From assembly GCA_035311445.1 (NCBI GenBank), contig DATGCX010000031.1, forward strand, positions 14,538 through 78,537: a stretch of 64,000 bases of DNA, given 5' to 3'. This stretch comes from JAJPKK01 sp035311445. Lineage in GTDB: Bacteria; Pseudomonadota; Alphaproteobacteria; Rhizobiales; Xanthobacteraceae. The position numbers were made by a program, and so were the translations under genes. Positions within the stretch are counted from its first letter, which is position 1; the number at the start of each line of letters is the position of its first letter. The notes beneath the pieces were generated by a model that did no database searches, was not told the DNA's origin, and was given only the letters and a program-made list of their open reading frames with translations. Below are positions 31,244 through 40,179 of the stretch, piece by piece.

Positions 31244-34081
31244 CTATTGGCCGAGCCGTTCGAGAAGCGCCGGAACATGGACCTGGTCGGCCTTGTAGTT
31301 GCCGGTCAAAGTGTACATCACGATGTTGACGCCGGCGCGAAAGGCGAATTCACGCTGGCGCGGCTCGCCGGGCACCAGCGGCAGCATCGCCTGGCCGTCG
31401 GGGCGCGTCGCCCATGCGCCGGCCAGATCGTTTGACGTAATGATGATCGAGGAAACACCATCGCCGCCGCGCGCCGGACGCTTGTTATCTTCGTCTTCCT
31501 CCTTGTCGGGGCTCTGCAGTGCCTCGACCCAGAGCTGCCCCGAGGTGAAACGGCCGGGAAAATCGCGCAACAGGAAGAAAGTCTTGGTCAGCACATGGTC
31601 GCGCGGCACCGGCTCCAGTTCCGGAATGTCGAGTGATGACAGAATCGAGCGCAGCTCAACCATGCCGGGGCTGTTCGCTTCGCCGCCCGGACCAGGTGGC
31701 GCAAGGACAGCATCGCGGGTGTCGAACAGCATGGTGCCGCCCTGCTTCATGTAGGCGTCAACGCGCGCCAAGGCCTGGGGTGATGGCTTCTTGGCGCCAG
31801 GCACGATCGGCCAATAGACGATCGGAAAGAACGCCAGCTCGTCACGTTCCAGATCGACGCCGATCGGATCGCCGGCCTCGAGCGCAGTGCGCTGGGCCAG
31901 GAAGGTGGTGAGGCCCGTTAGCCCGGATTTGCTGACCGAATCCGCCTCGCCATCGCCCGTCACCACATAGGCGAGGTGCGTTTCGAGCGTCGCTCGCGAG
32001 GCGAACTGGTCGGCCTTGGGGTCGGCGGCACGCGACTCGCCGCGGGTGACGGCGAGAGCAAGTGCGACGCCGGCGACAATCATGAGACCGGTCGCAAGGC
32101 GGCGCCGCGGCAGCAGCCGGTAGATACCGCCCGCAAGCCAGAACACAACCAGCGCATCGATCAGCAGAAGCACCAATGCTGCCGTGAAGACCGGTCCGCG
32201 CAAGTCCTGCGGCTCGGTGGTGCGGAAATATTCAAGGCGCGAATTGAGGGGTTTGAAATCGATCGGCACCAGTCGGTCAGCGGGTGCCAGCGTGTTGACT
32301 GCGACCAGACCCTCTGGCGGGCCGTAGAAGCCCGGCGGATTGTCCGCGGTGGCGCGTCCCACATAGCCGGCGGGAACCGGACGTGCAGTCGGCGGCGGCG
32401 GCTCGAAGCTGCCGAAACCATCGAGTACACGGGTCGGCGGCACTGCGTCCCGCGCTGTGCTTTGCGCGCCTGTGGCGGCATTGGCCTCGGTCGACGCCGT
32501 CGCGCCGGAGATACCGACGATGCGCTTGAGCATATCGACAAAGGCGCCGGACAAGGGAAGGTCGGACCATTTGGTATCTGCCGTGACGTGGAACAGCACG
32601 ATCATTCCCTTGCCTTTCCGCGCCGCGGTGACGAGCGGCGTCCCATCAGCGAGCATCGCCCAAGTGTGCTCCGACAACCCGGCATCGGGCTCGGCCAGTA
32701 CCTGTCGGCTCACCGTCACATCGTTTGGCACCGTCATCCCATTGAAGGGGCTCTCGCGCGAAAAAGCAGCGAGTTGCTGCGGCTGATCCCAGCTCAGGCT
32801 GCCGCCGAGAATACGGCCGCCACGGCGCAGCTTTACCGGCACCAGCTGATCGTCCGCAGCCGCGAGCCGCGGGCCCGCGAACCGCACGAGCACGCCGCCG
32901 TCATCGATCCACCGGGTCAGGCGGTCGTGCGCGTCGCCTGCGATCGTGCCGACATCGGCAAGGATGATCATCGGCAGGTGCTGGTCGATAAATTGGTTCA
33001 CCATCTCGCCGGGAGAGGCGCGGTCGGCAAGCCGGACATCCGCAAACGGGCTCAGGGCGCGAGAAAGATAAAACGTGGAGGCGAGCAGCGGCTGCGCCGT
33101 ATCGGCGGTCGAGCCCGTGATTACTCCGACAGTGCGCCGGCGCCACCGCTTGTCGAGGAGTTGCACGGCGCCGGCCGAGCGCTCCCCTTCGATCTCGATC
33201 CGGGCGATGTCGTTACGGATCTCAACCGGCAGATCGAGCTGCGCGTCGGTTTCGCGTTCATCGGATTTGAAACTGAAGCTCGCTTCCCCGAGCGGCAGTC
33301 CCTTGAGATCGAGGGCGCGCACGGCACCGACGTCGTCACTGCCGGGGGCAGCGCGGAGGACCTTCACACTGAGCACGCCCGCCGCATTGTCGGCTGCAGT
33401 GAGCGCGCGGGCTGGCTTGATGCCGCCCTCTACGATCGTGATAGGCCGCTTGTCGGCAATGCGGGCAAGCGACAGAACAAAATCAGCAGCATGGCCGGCA
33501 TCGACGCCATCGCTCAGCCAGACGATCTCGATATCCGGCGTTCCCATCAGGAAACGCTCCAGCGCCGGTATGGCTTCGGTGCGCTCGAGTGCGTGGGGCT
33601 GCGGTTTGACGAGCCGTAGCCGCGCCCGCGCGGCGGAGGGTGTTTCCAGCGAAATGTCGCGCGCCGTCACTGACAGCGGCGCCACCGCAACCCCGCGGCC
33701 GTCAGCGTCGGCGCGGGCGATGAGGTCTTCGGCCGTGCGCAGGCGCGCATCCCAGGTAGAGGCCGCCGCGAAGCCGTCGTCGATCAGCAACAGCAGGGGT
33801 CCGCTGGCGCTGGTCGTCGCGACCGGAGGGTTCCAGAGCGGCCCCGCCGCAGCGATGATGACCAGCGCCGCCAGCACGAGCCGCAGCAGGGTGAGCCACC
33901 ATGGCGTGCGCGACGGCGTCTCCTCCTTGGGGGCAATGTCGAACAGCATCCGCGTTGGGGGAAAATCGATACGCCGCGGTCGCGGTGGCACCAGACGCAG
34001 CAGCCACCATAGGATAGGCAGGCTGAGCAGACCGAGCAGGACGAGCGGTTCGGCGAAGGCGAGGGGGATGCCGGCGATCAT
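31244..34081 (-). CDS. BatA-like/DUF4159 large membrane protein
   Basis: A 945-residue protein. The N-terminus is BatA/aerotolerance-like with two membrane segments (residues about 8-29 and 62-82) and the RRIDFPPTRMLF motif. A long VWA/amidotransferase-like periplasmic middle follows, then membrane helices (VFTAALVLLLIDALVVFWLA, LMIVAGVALALAV). The C-terminal DUF4159 domain of about 230 residues is marked by YVVTGDGEAD and MLFDTRDAVL. It overlaps the DUF58 gene by 4 bp (ATGA). These operons are linked to MoxR chaperone function in envelope protein maturation and stress. Confidence 0.88.
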   Translation of the reverse strand: MIAGIPLAFAEPLVLLGLLSLPILWWLLRLVPPRPRRIDFPPTRMLFDIAPKEETPSRTPWWLTLLRLVLAALVIIAAAGPLWNPPVATTSASGPLLLLIDDGFAAASTWDARLRTAEDLIARADADGRGVAVAPLSVTARDISLETPSAARARLRLVKPQPHALERTEAIPALERFLMGTPDIEIVWLSDGVDAGHAADFVLSLARIADKRPITIVEGGIKPARALTAADNAAGVLSVKVLRAAPGSDDVGAVRALDLKGLPLGEASFSFKSDERETDAQLDLPVEIRNDIARIEIEGERSAGAVQLLDKRWRRRTVGVITGSTADTAQPLLASTFYLSRALSPFADVRLADRASPGEMVNQFIDQHLPMIILADVGTIAGDAHDRLTRWIDDGGVLVRFAGPRLAAADDQLVPVKLRRGGRILGGSLSWDQPQQLAAFSRESPFNGMTVPNDVTVSRQVLAEPDAGLSEHTWAMLADGTPLVTAARKGKGMIVLFHVTADTKWSDLPLSGAFVDMLKRIVGISGATASTEANAATGAQSTARDAVPPTRVLDGFGSFEPPPPTARPVPAGYVGRATADNPPGFYGPPEGLVAVNTLAPADRLVPIDFKPLNSRLEYFRTTEPQDLRGPVFTAALVLLLIDALVVFWLAGGIYRLLPRRRLATGLMIVAGVALALAVTRGESRAADPKADQFASRATLETHLAYVVTGDGEADSVSKSGLTGLTTFLAQRTALEAGDPIGVDLERDELAFFPIVYWPIVPGAKKPSPQALARVDAYMKQGGTMLFDTRDAVLAPPGPGGEANSPGMVELRSILSSLDIPELEPVPRDHVLTKTFFLLRDFPGRFTSGQLWVEALQSPDKEEDEDNKRPARGGDGVSSIIITSNDLAGAWATRPDGQAMLPLVPGEPRQREFAFRAGVNIVMYTLTGNYKADQVHVPALLERLGQ

Positions 34082-35034
34082 AGTTGTCGCTCCATCGAGC
34101 CGAGGTCGGGAGCGCGATGTCCGACGCCGCCCCGCTCGCTGCCAAGTCGCTCATGCAGCTTGAGCAAGAGATCGGTCGCCGGCCGGTCGGTGCGGTGGAT
34201 GATGAAGCTCCAGCCGAGCCGCTCGGTCTCGGCGCGGATTTCGGCGCGATGGCGTGCAACTCTCGCTTGGTAATCCTCGCGCCAGTTCTCGGCCCGGCCG
34301 GCCGTGATAGTTCCGGCGCCTTCCGGCTCGACGAATTCGATCCGCCCCGCGTAAGGAAAGGTCTCCTCGGCAGGGTCGACGATCTGTACCACGTGTCCCA
34401 GCGATCCGTTTGCCGATAGCCTGGTGATAGTCGACTTGATGTCGGCGAAGGGGCTCCACAAGTCCGACAGCATGATGAACTCGGCGAGCGGCGCCGGCGC
34501 AAAAGCTGCCGGCAGCAGGCTTGTCCGCGCGGCAGGGTCGTGGATCATGGTCTGGGAGATCTTCTCAACCACGTTGCGGGCACCGGTCGGCCGCGTCAGG
34601 CCGGGAATGCCAACCCTTTCCCCGCCCTGGACCAGGGTCTCGGCGAGCGCAAACGCCATTACCAGCGCGCGATGTAACTTGCTCTCCTTGGCGAGCGGTG
34701 AGCGGAACGCCATGGACGGCGACCGGTCGGGCCAGATCCACACGGTGTGAGCGGCTTCCCATTCCTGCTCGCGGACATAGAGAAAGTCGTCGCGCGCCGA
34801 CCGGCGCCAGTCGACGCGGGCCGCCGGTTCGCCCATGACGAAACGGCGATATTGCCAGAAATTCTCACCCGAGCCGGCGCGGCGGCGGCCATGCAATCCG
34901 TGGATGACGGTCGCAGCAATGCGCCGCGCCTCGAGGATCAGCCGCGGCATGCTTGCCGCAAGGGTCTGGCTTTCGCCAACCGCGTGGGGGACTGCCGCGA
35001 CGTCGGGAGGCGCGGATGAGAATAGAGCCATCAT
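34078..35034 (-). CDS. DUF58-domain protein
   Basis: A 318-residue protein. The DUF58 signature VDWRRSARDDFLYVREQEWE is followed by a VWA-type MIDAS motif in WPDRSPSMAF (DxSxS), so metal-dependent binding is possible. It has no N-terminal membrane helices, unlike longer DUF58 proteins. It overlaps moxR by 4 bp at its start and the DUF4159 gene by 4 bp at its end, so the three are translationally coupled. Confidence 0.9.
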   Translation of the reverse strand: MMALFSSAPPDVAAVPHAVGESQTLAASMPRLILEARRIAATVIHGLHGRRRAGSGENFWQYRRFVMGEPAARVDWRRSARDDFLYVREQEWEAAHTVWIWPDRSPSMAFRSPLAKESKLHRALVMAFALAETLVQGGERVGIPGLTRPTGARNVVEKISQTMIHDPAARTSLLPAAFAPAPLAEFIMLSDLWSPFADIKSTITRLSANGSLGHVVQIVDPAEETFPYAGRIEFVEPEGAGTITAGRAENWREDYQARVARHRAEIRAETERLGWSFIIHRTDRPATDLLLKLHERLGSERGGVGHRAPDLGSMERQL

Positions 35035-36041
35035 CCGATCCGCGACTTCAGGCGCCCGACGACTCCCGGTATGGTTTCACCGTCGGCGCGCGCTGCGAAG
35101 GTCAGCGCCATGCGATGCTTGAGAACTGGTTCAGCGAGCGCCATGACATCGTCCGCCGAGGGCGCCAAACGCCCGTCGAGGAGCGCGCGGGCGCGCACCG
35201 TGAGCATCAAGGCCTGGCTTGCGCGCGGGCTCGGACCCCAGGCGATGAGCTTCCCGACATCGCCTGCTTCGGGGCCGGGGCGAGCCGAGCGCACAAGGGT
35301 CAGAATGGCCTCGACGACCGATTCGCCGACTGGCAGTCGGCGCACCAGCCGCTGAGCCGCAATCAGGTCCTCGGCAGTCATCACAGGCTTCGGCTTGGTT
35401 TCCTCCGTGCCGGTGGTGTCGAACACGATGCGGCGCTCAGCATCGATGCTCGGATATTCGACGTCGATCTCCATCAGGAAGCGGTCGAGCTGGGCTTCGG
35501 GAAGCGGATAGGTGCCTTCCTGCTCGATGGGATTCTGCGTTGAGAGCACGTGGAAAGGCCGCGGCACGTCGTGACGCGCGCCCGCAACGGTGACATGCTG
35601 CTCCTGCATGGCCTGCAACAACGCCGACTGGGTTCGTGGGCTGGCGCGGTTGATCTCGTCAGCCAAGAGGAGCTGGGCGAAGATCGGGCCTGGAATGAAG
35701 CGGAAATTGCGCTTGCCGGACGTCGTTTCTTCCAGCACCTCGGTGCCGAGAATATCGGACGGCATCAGGTCCGGGGTGAATTGGATGCGCCGCGCCTCAA
35801 GCCCCAGCACGGTGCCCATCGTGTCAACGAGCTTGGTTTTGGCAAGGCCCGGAAGCCCGATCAGCAGCGCGTGACCGCCGCACAGCACGGTTATAAGTGC
35901 CTGTTCAATCACCTTGTCCTGACCGAAAATGACCGCACCGATTGCTTCTTTAGCGGCGCGCAGATGCATGGCCGTGGTCTCGGCCGCACGCACAATCATG
36001 TCTTCCAGTTTCTCCAGGCTGTCGCCCGACGATATTGCCAT
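35031..36041 (-). CDS. moxR: MoxR-family AAA+ ATPase
   Basis: A 336-residue protein from ATG 36041, with GAGGAG upstream. Walker A is GLPGLAKT, Walker B LLLADEINRA with the MoxR-type SPRTQSALLQAM, and sensor 1 is in VLSTQNPIEQEGTYPLPEA. MoxR ATPases act as chaperones for assembly of metal enzymes or envelope complexes, together with VWA proteins like those encoded downstream. It heads a four-gene minus-strand operon and is divergent from the DUF1285 gene. Confidence 0.93.
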   Translation of the reverse strand: MAISSGDSLEKLEDMIVRAAETTAMHLRAAKEAIGAVIFGQDKVIEQALITVLCGGHALLIGLPGLAKTKLVDTMGTVLGLEARRIQFTPDLMPSDILGTEVLEETTSGKRNFRFIPGPIFAQLLLADEINRASPRTQSALLQAMQEQHVTVAGARHDVPRPFHVLSTQNPIEQEGTYPLPEAQLDRFLMEIDVEYPSIDAERRIVFDTTGTEETKPKPVMTAEDLIAAQRLVRRLPVGESVVEAILTLVRSARPGPEAGDVGKLIAWGPSPRASQALMLTVRARALLDGRLAPSADDVMALAEPVLKHRMALTFAARADGETIPGVVGRLKSRIG

Positions 36042-36161
36042 AAGGCTCGCTCCTCGCTCTTCCCGCCCCCGTATTTCTGACAGAGGGATGGCTTGCAAAA
36101 ATCAGACCGCAACTGGACTCTAACCGTGCCCAAACGCGGCCGGTGTCTGTTTCCCTACCCA

Positions 36162-36193
36162 AGTGTACGCTATTTTGAGTGTACGCTATTTTG
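36162..36193. repeat. exact tandem 16-bp duplication in the moxR/DUF1285 divergent region
   Basis: AGTGTACGCTATTTTG occurs twice with no gap (36162-36177 and 36178-36193). A related CGTACGTTACTTTTTAC lies at about 36264-36280. The repeats sit in a 252-bp AT-richer divergent region, where a regulator could bind tandem sites or where -10-like elements are duplicated. Confidence 0.7.
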
Positions 36194-36293
36194 CCGCAAT
36201 GGCGATTGCTTTGGCGCAATAACCGTTCCCAGCTGGGACATCATATTTTCGCGAGCGGCCAGTCGTACGTTACTTTTTACAGTAGAGCCAACC

Positions 36294-36893
36294 ATGGCGA
36301 AGACAAGGCAGATTGCCAACAACGGCCTCGAAGGCATTGCGGGCGCTGTGAAATCCGCGTCCCGCAAAGGGCTGCCCCCCGTCCACCTGTGGAATCCCGC
36401 ATTTTGCGGTGAGATCGACATGCGGATCGCAGCCGACGGTACCTGGTTCTACCAAGGCACTCCGATCGGCCGGCCCGCTTTGGTCAAACTGTTCGCTTCT
36501 ATTCTCAAGCGAGAGGGCGAAAAATACTTCCTTGTCACTCCGGTGGAAAAGTGCGGCATCGCGGTGGACGACGTGCCGTTCATGGCCGTCGAATTGCAAA
36601 TCGACGCTGCAACCGACCAGCAGCTCTATTTCCGTACCAATGTGGACGACTGGGTCGCATGTGGGCCCGATCATCCGCTGCGGTTTGAGCCGGAGTCCAC
36701 GACGGGGGGCCTCAAGCCCTATGTCCACATCCGCCGCGACCTGTGGGCCAAGGTAACGCGCGCCGTCTTCTATGATCTCGTAGACCTCGGCGAAGTGCGC
36801 CAAGTCGGAGGCGCGCCGATGTTCGGCGTTGCGTCTGCCGCCGAATTTTATGCTATGGCCCGGGCCGACACCCTTGAGGACATCACCCCATGA
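36294..36893 (+). CDS. DUF1285-family protein
   Basis: A 199-residue protein starting MAKTRQIANN at ATG 36294. It matches the DUF1285 pattern: a CGEIDMRIAADGTWFYQGTP segment, then RPALVKLFASIL, followed by KYFLVTPVEKCGI. The function is unknown. It overlaps the Nudix gene by 4 bp and starts the DUF1285-Nudix-DUF6111-cca unit, an arrangement I know from Rhizobiales. Confidence 0.88.
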   Translation: MAKTRQIANNGLEGIAGAVKSASRKGLPPVHLWNPAFCGEIDMRIAADGTWFYQGTPIGRPALVKLFASILKREGEKYFLVTPVEKCGIAVDDVPFMAVELQIDAATDQQLYFRTNVDDWVACGPDHPLRFEPESTTGGLKPYVHIRRDLWAKVTRAVFYDLVDLGEVRQVGGAPMFGVASAAEFYAMARADTLEDITP

Positions 36894-37555
36894 CGAATGC
36901 GCCGGCCCAAGCCGACGTTGCCCCTGGATTGGACTTCTTCGAGCGTGCGCGCCAGCGGCTCTCCTTCGACGTGCCGACTGCGCTGCGCGACTTTACGGCG
37001 CCGGCCGTGCGGGGCGATCTCGATCTCGACCCGGAGTCCTGGGAGAAGGCGGGCGTGACAGCCGCCAAGCCAGCCGCGGTGCTCGTCCCGGTGGTCGATC
37101 GGCCGGTCCCCACCGTAATCCTGACGCAGCGCACGGCCGATCTACCGAGCCATGCCGGCCAGATCGCCTTCCCGGGCGGCAAAATCGACGCACCGGACGA
37201 GACACCGGTGGGGGCCGCGCTGCGCGAGGCCGAGGAGGAGATCGGGCTCGCGCCGGCGCTGGTGGAGCCGCTCGGGTATCTCGATCTCTATCTGACCTTC
37301 AGCGGCTTCCGTATTCTTCCCACGGTCGCACGAATTGCGCCGGATTTTGCACTTGCGCTCAACTTATCGGAAGTGGTGGAAGCCTTCGAAGTGCCGCTCA
37401 GCTTCCTGATGACGCCGGAAAATCATCGGCGCAACAGCCGCGACTGGAAAGGTATCATCCGTCATTATTATGAAATTTCTTACCGGAACCGCTACATTTG
37501 GGGCGTCACAGCGGGTATCCTGCGCAATCTCTATGAGCGGATCTACCGGGAATAA
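36890..37555 (+). CDS. Nudix CoA pyrophosphatase-like protein
   Basis: A 221-residue protein. The CoA-pyrophosphatase group signature SHAGQIAFPGGKIDAPDETP leads into the Nudix box (GGKID...VGAALREAEEEIGL), and the late segment WGVTAGILRNL is also typical. It would split CoA into 4'-phosphopantetheine and 3',5'-ADP, or clear damaged CoA forms. It is co-translated with the DUF1285 gene. Confidence 0.9.
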   Translation: MTNAPAQADVAPGLDFFERARQRLSFDVPTALRDFTAPAVRGDLDLDPESWEKAGVTAAKPAAVLVPVVDRPVPTVILTQRTADLPSHAGQIAFPGGKIDAPDETPVGAALREAEEEIGLAPALVEPLGYLDLYLTFSGFRILPTVARIAPDFALALNLSEVVEAFEVPLSFLMTPENHRRNSRDWKGIIRHYYEISYRNRYIWGVTAGILRNLYERIYRE

Positions 37556-37610
37556 AAAAAGAGAGTTGAATGAAGCTCATTGCCCGCCGCCCCCCGCTCC
37601 GCGAACCCCA

Positions 37611-37874
37611 ATGATGCGCCAGGTTGCCACCGAGCTTGCGCTCTTCCTCACGCCGTTCGTCGCCTACGCGCTGTTTCTGTGGGCAACGCGCACGGGCGTG
37701 CTCGATCTTTCGGCGTGGTCGCCGCCGCGCCTCATGTGGCTCAGCGTTGCGGCATTGGTGCTTGTGATCGCGAGCTTCCTGGTACTGGCGGAATTCGGCG
37801 GAATGCCACCCGGCTCAACTTATGTGCCGGCGCATCTGGAGAACGGGCGGTTTGTGCCCGGCGCCGAGAGATGA
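37611..37874 (+). CDS. DUF6111-type small membrane protein
   Basis: An 87-residue protein from ATG 37611 (an adjacent ATG at 37614 is equally possible). Two membrane helices (ELALFLTPFVAYALFLWATR and MWLSVAALVLVIASFLVLA) are followed by GGMPPGSTYVPAHLENGRFVPG. The latter is the conserved tail of DUF6111 proteins encoded before cca in Rhizobiales. It overlaps cca by 4 bp. Confidence 0.85.
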   Translation: MMRQVATELALFLTPFVAYALFLWATRTGVLDLSAWSPPRLMWLSVAALVLVIASFLVLAEFGGMPPGSTYVPAHLENGRFVPGAER

Positions 37875-39118
37875 CCACCCTGCAATTGCATGACGCGGGC
37901 TGGCTGGGCGCGCCGGCGCTCGCGCGCGCACTTTCGATCCTCAACGGAGGCGGCGAGGAGGCGCGCGTGGTCGGGGGTGCGGCACGCAACGCCCTGATGG
38001 GGCTGCCTCTGAGCGATATCGACATTGCCACCACGGCTTCGCCCGATGAGGTGGTGCGTCGTGCGACAGCGGCCGGATTGAAGGCGGTGCCGACAGGCAT
38101 AGACCACGGCACGATCACAGTTGTGGCTGATGGCACGCCGTTCGAGGTCACCACGTTGCGGCAGGACGTCGAGACCTTTGGCCGCAAGGCCAAGGTCGCG
38201 TTCGGGCGCGATTGGAAAATCGATGCCGAGCGGCGCGACTTCACAATGAATGCGCTGTCGATCTCGCCCGACGGCACGGTGTACGACTACGTCGATGGCC
38301 TCGCCGACCTGAGGGCGCGCCGCGTCCGCTTCATCGGCGATCCGGCGCGGCGTATTGCAGAGGATTATCTGCGCATTCTGCGATTCTTCCGCTTCCATGC
38401 GTCTTATGCACATGGACCTCCCGACCCTGCCGGGCTGCATGCCTGTATCGTCGCGCGCAACGGGTTGCGCGCCTTGTCGCGCGAGCGGGTTCGAGCGGAG
38501 ATGATGAAGCTGTTGATCGCGCCGTTCGCGGTGCCGACTCTCGCCGTGATGGCGGAAGCGGGTTTCGCGACACTGCTGCTTGGTGGCGTGCCGCTGCTCG
38601 CGAGCTTCGCCAACATGATCAAGGTCGAGCAAGCGACGGCGGTCGCGCCGGACGCGGTGCGTCGGCTCGGCGCGCTCGGCGTCCTGGTCACCGAGGACGC
38701 CGAGCGGTTACGAGACAAGCTGCGCCTGTTCAATGCCGAGTACGACCGCCTCGCAGCCATGTCGGACCGGTGGTGGCGCGTATCGCCAGCGCTTGGCGAC
38801 GCCGGCGCCCGGGCACTCCTGTATCGGCTGGGGCCTACCAAGTACGTCGATCGCATACTGATCGCGTGGACGCGGGCACTGCCGGGGGCCGCCGATCCGG
38901 CGTGGCGCGACCTCGCTTCGCTGCCGACCCGTTGGACGGCGCCGCGCTTTCCGCTCAGATCCGCCGACCTCGTTACGCGCGGCGTGGCGAGGGGGCCGGC
39001 GCTCGGCGCGGCCGTGCGCGCCGCCGAGGAGTCGTGGATCGCGGCGGAGTTCCCGCAGGATCAGGTTGCGCTCGATCGCATTGCTGACGATGCTGCGCGC
39101 CGCGCGACGGTGATATAG
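37871..39118 (+). CDS. cca: CCA tRNA nucleotidyltransferase / poly(A) polymerase family
   Basis: A 415-residue class II enzyme. Motif A is RVVGGAARNALMG followed by SDIDIAT with the two metal Asp residues. The template-pocket region RRDFTMNALSI is present, then DYVDGLADLRARRVRFIGDP and EDYLRILRFFRFHA. It adds or repairs the CCA end of tRNAs. The start is ATG 37871, overlapping the DUF6111 stop. The length is typical for alphaproteobacteria. Confidence 0.95.
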   Translation: MTTLQLHDAGWLGAPALARALSILNGGGEEARVVGGAARNALMGLPLSDIDIATTASPDEVVRRATAAGLKAVPTGIDHGTITVVADGTPFEVTTLRQDVETFGRKAKVAFGRDWKIDAERRDFTMNALSISPDGTVYDYVDGLADLRARRVRFIGDPARRIAEDYLRILRFFRFHASYAHGPPDPAGLHACIVARNGLRALSRERVRAEMMKLLIAPFAVPTLAVMAEAGFATLLLGGVPLLASFANMIKVEQATAVAPDAVRRLGALGVLVTEDAERLRDKLRLFNAEYDRLAAMSDRWWRVSPALGDAGARALLYRLGPTKYVDRILIAWTRALPGAADPAWRDLASLPTRWTAPRFPLRSADLVTRGVARGPALGAAVRAAEESWIAAEFPQDQVALDRIADDAARRATVI

Positions 39119-39235
39119 GTCGAACGCATGTGCCCCGGCGGTCGGCATTTGCGGCCGTAACTCTCCGAAAGCAAGGCTCTGTCTCCGTTCGACGATATCT
39201 CGATCCCGCAACTCCTGCTGATTGCCGCTGCGGCC

Positions 39236-39934
39236 GTGTTCACTTCGCTGATCGGAGGCATCGCCGGCTATGGCACCGGAGCGCTGATGCCTCTGGTCCT
39301 GGTGCCCATCGTCGGGCCCGAGCCGGTGGTGCCGATCATTGCAATTTCCGCGACGCTTACCAATTTGAGCCGCTCGCTGGCGTTCCGCCGCTTGATTGAT
39401 TGGCGGCGGGCGAAAGTCGTCGTTGTCGCCGCGATTCCGACCTGCATTCTCGGTGCCTGGGCCTACACACTGCTGTCCGGTCCCGGCGCGATGCTGCTGA
39501 TCGGCTCGATGCTGGTCCTGGTGGTGCTGCTGCGCCGCGTCGTCGGGCGCCACGGATTTCGGGTTGGCGATCGTGGGCTGGTGGTGGGCGCCTGCGGATG
39601 GGGGCTTGTGGTCGGTGGCACCAACGGTGCGGGCGTCATCATCATCTCGCTGCTGGTCGCGGCGGGCCTTACCGGCGCATCCGTAATTGCAACCGACGCC
39701 GCGCTTTCGGTCGTGGTCGGCCTCGCCCGGTTCGCGGTGTTCGGCATCGCCGGCGTTGCCACCACGAAGGTTATCGCCGTGGCGTTCCTCATCGGGGCGG
39801 CGACGCTTCCGGGCGCATTTCTGGCGCGGCTGATCATCGAGCGCCTGCCGGTACACGTCCACACCGCGATGCTCGATGCGGTCGTGGTGATCGGGGGGGT
39901 AGTGATGATCGCCGGGGCGGTGGGAAAGATGTAG
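39236..39934 (+). CDS. TauE/SafE (TSUP)-family permease; start uncertain
   Basis: A protein of at least 232 residues and seven to eight hydrophobic helices, with the opening GGIAGYGTGALMPLVLVPIVG typical of TSUP permeases, which export sulfite, sulfoacetate or related anions. The frame is open back to a TAA at 39158-39160 and reads SPFDDISIPQLLLIAAAAVF just before GTG 39236. The true start is therefore probably upstream, but no ATG, GTG or TTG is there (only CTG 39179). Either CTG is used or a start was lost. Confidence 0.8.
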   Translation: MFTSLIGGIAGYGTGALMPLVLVPIVGPEPVVPIIAISATLTNLSRSLAFRRLIDWRRAKVVVVAAIPTCILGAWAYTLLSGPGAMLLIGSMLVLVVLLRRVVGRHGFRVGDRGLVVGACGWGLVVGGTNGAGVIIISLLVAAGLTGASVIATDAALSVVVGLARFAVFGIAGVATTKVIAVAFLIGAATLPGAFLARLIIERLPVHVHTAMLDAVVVIGGVVMIAGAVGKM

Positions 39935-40075
39935 GGATCGCAAGCCAGCGTGGCTTGGCAAGCCGAGAGAGCTGGGAGTGTGACTCCTGACGTGCGACAG
40001 GTAGCGGAACCCGATACAGGACTATTGGGGTTCGTAAGTGGGTGCTGTCCCGGTGAGTTTAAGTCTCGCGCAATT

Positions 40076-40147
40076 GAGGGCCGAACATACCAAAGCGTTG
40101 GGCCCTCCTCATTGGCGATCCTGCCAAAGCGCAAAAGTTACGCTTTG
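40076..40147. terminator. two hairpins between convergent TSUP and MBL genes
   Basis: GAGGGCC (40076-40082) pairs with GGCCCTC (40101-40107). CAAAGCG (40125-40131) pairs with CGCTTTG (40141-40147) across a 9-base loop. They lie in the 245-bp gap between two convergent genes and are candidates for a bidirectional terminator. No T-run follows. Confidence 0.45.
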
Positions 40148-40179
40148 CCCGCACCTGCTTTTCCGATTTCAGGAACTTC

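Noticed and set aside
31976..33619. 547-codon open frame on the plus strand
   Set aside because: Antisense to the DUF4159 gene, which has clear domains and operon overlaps.
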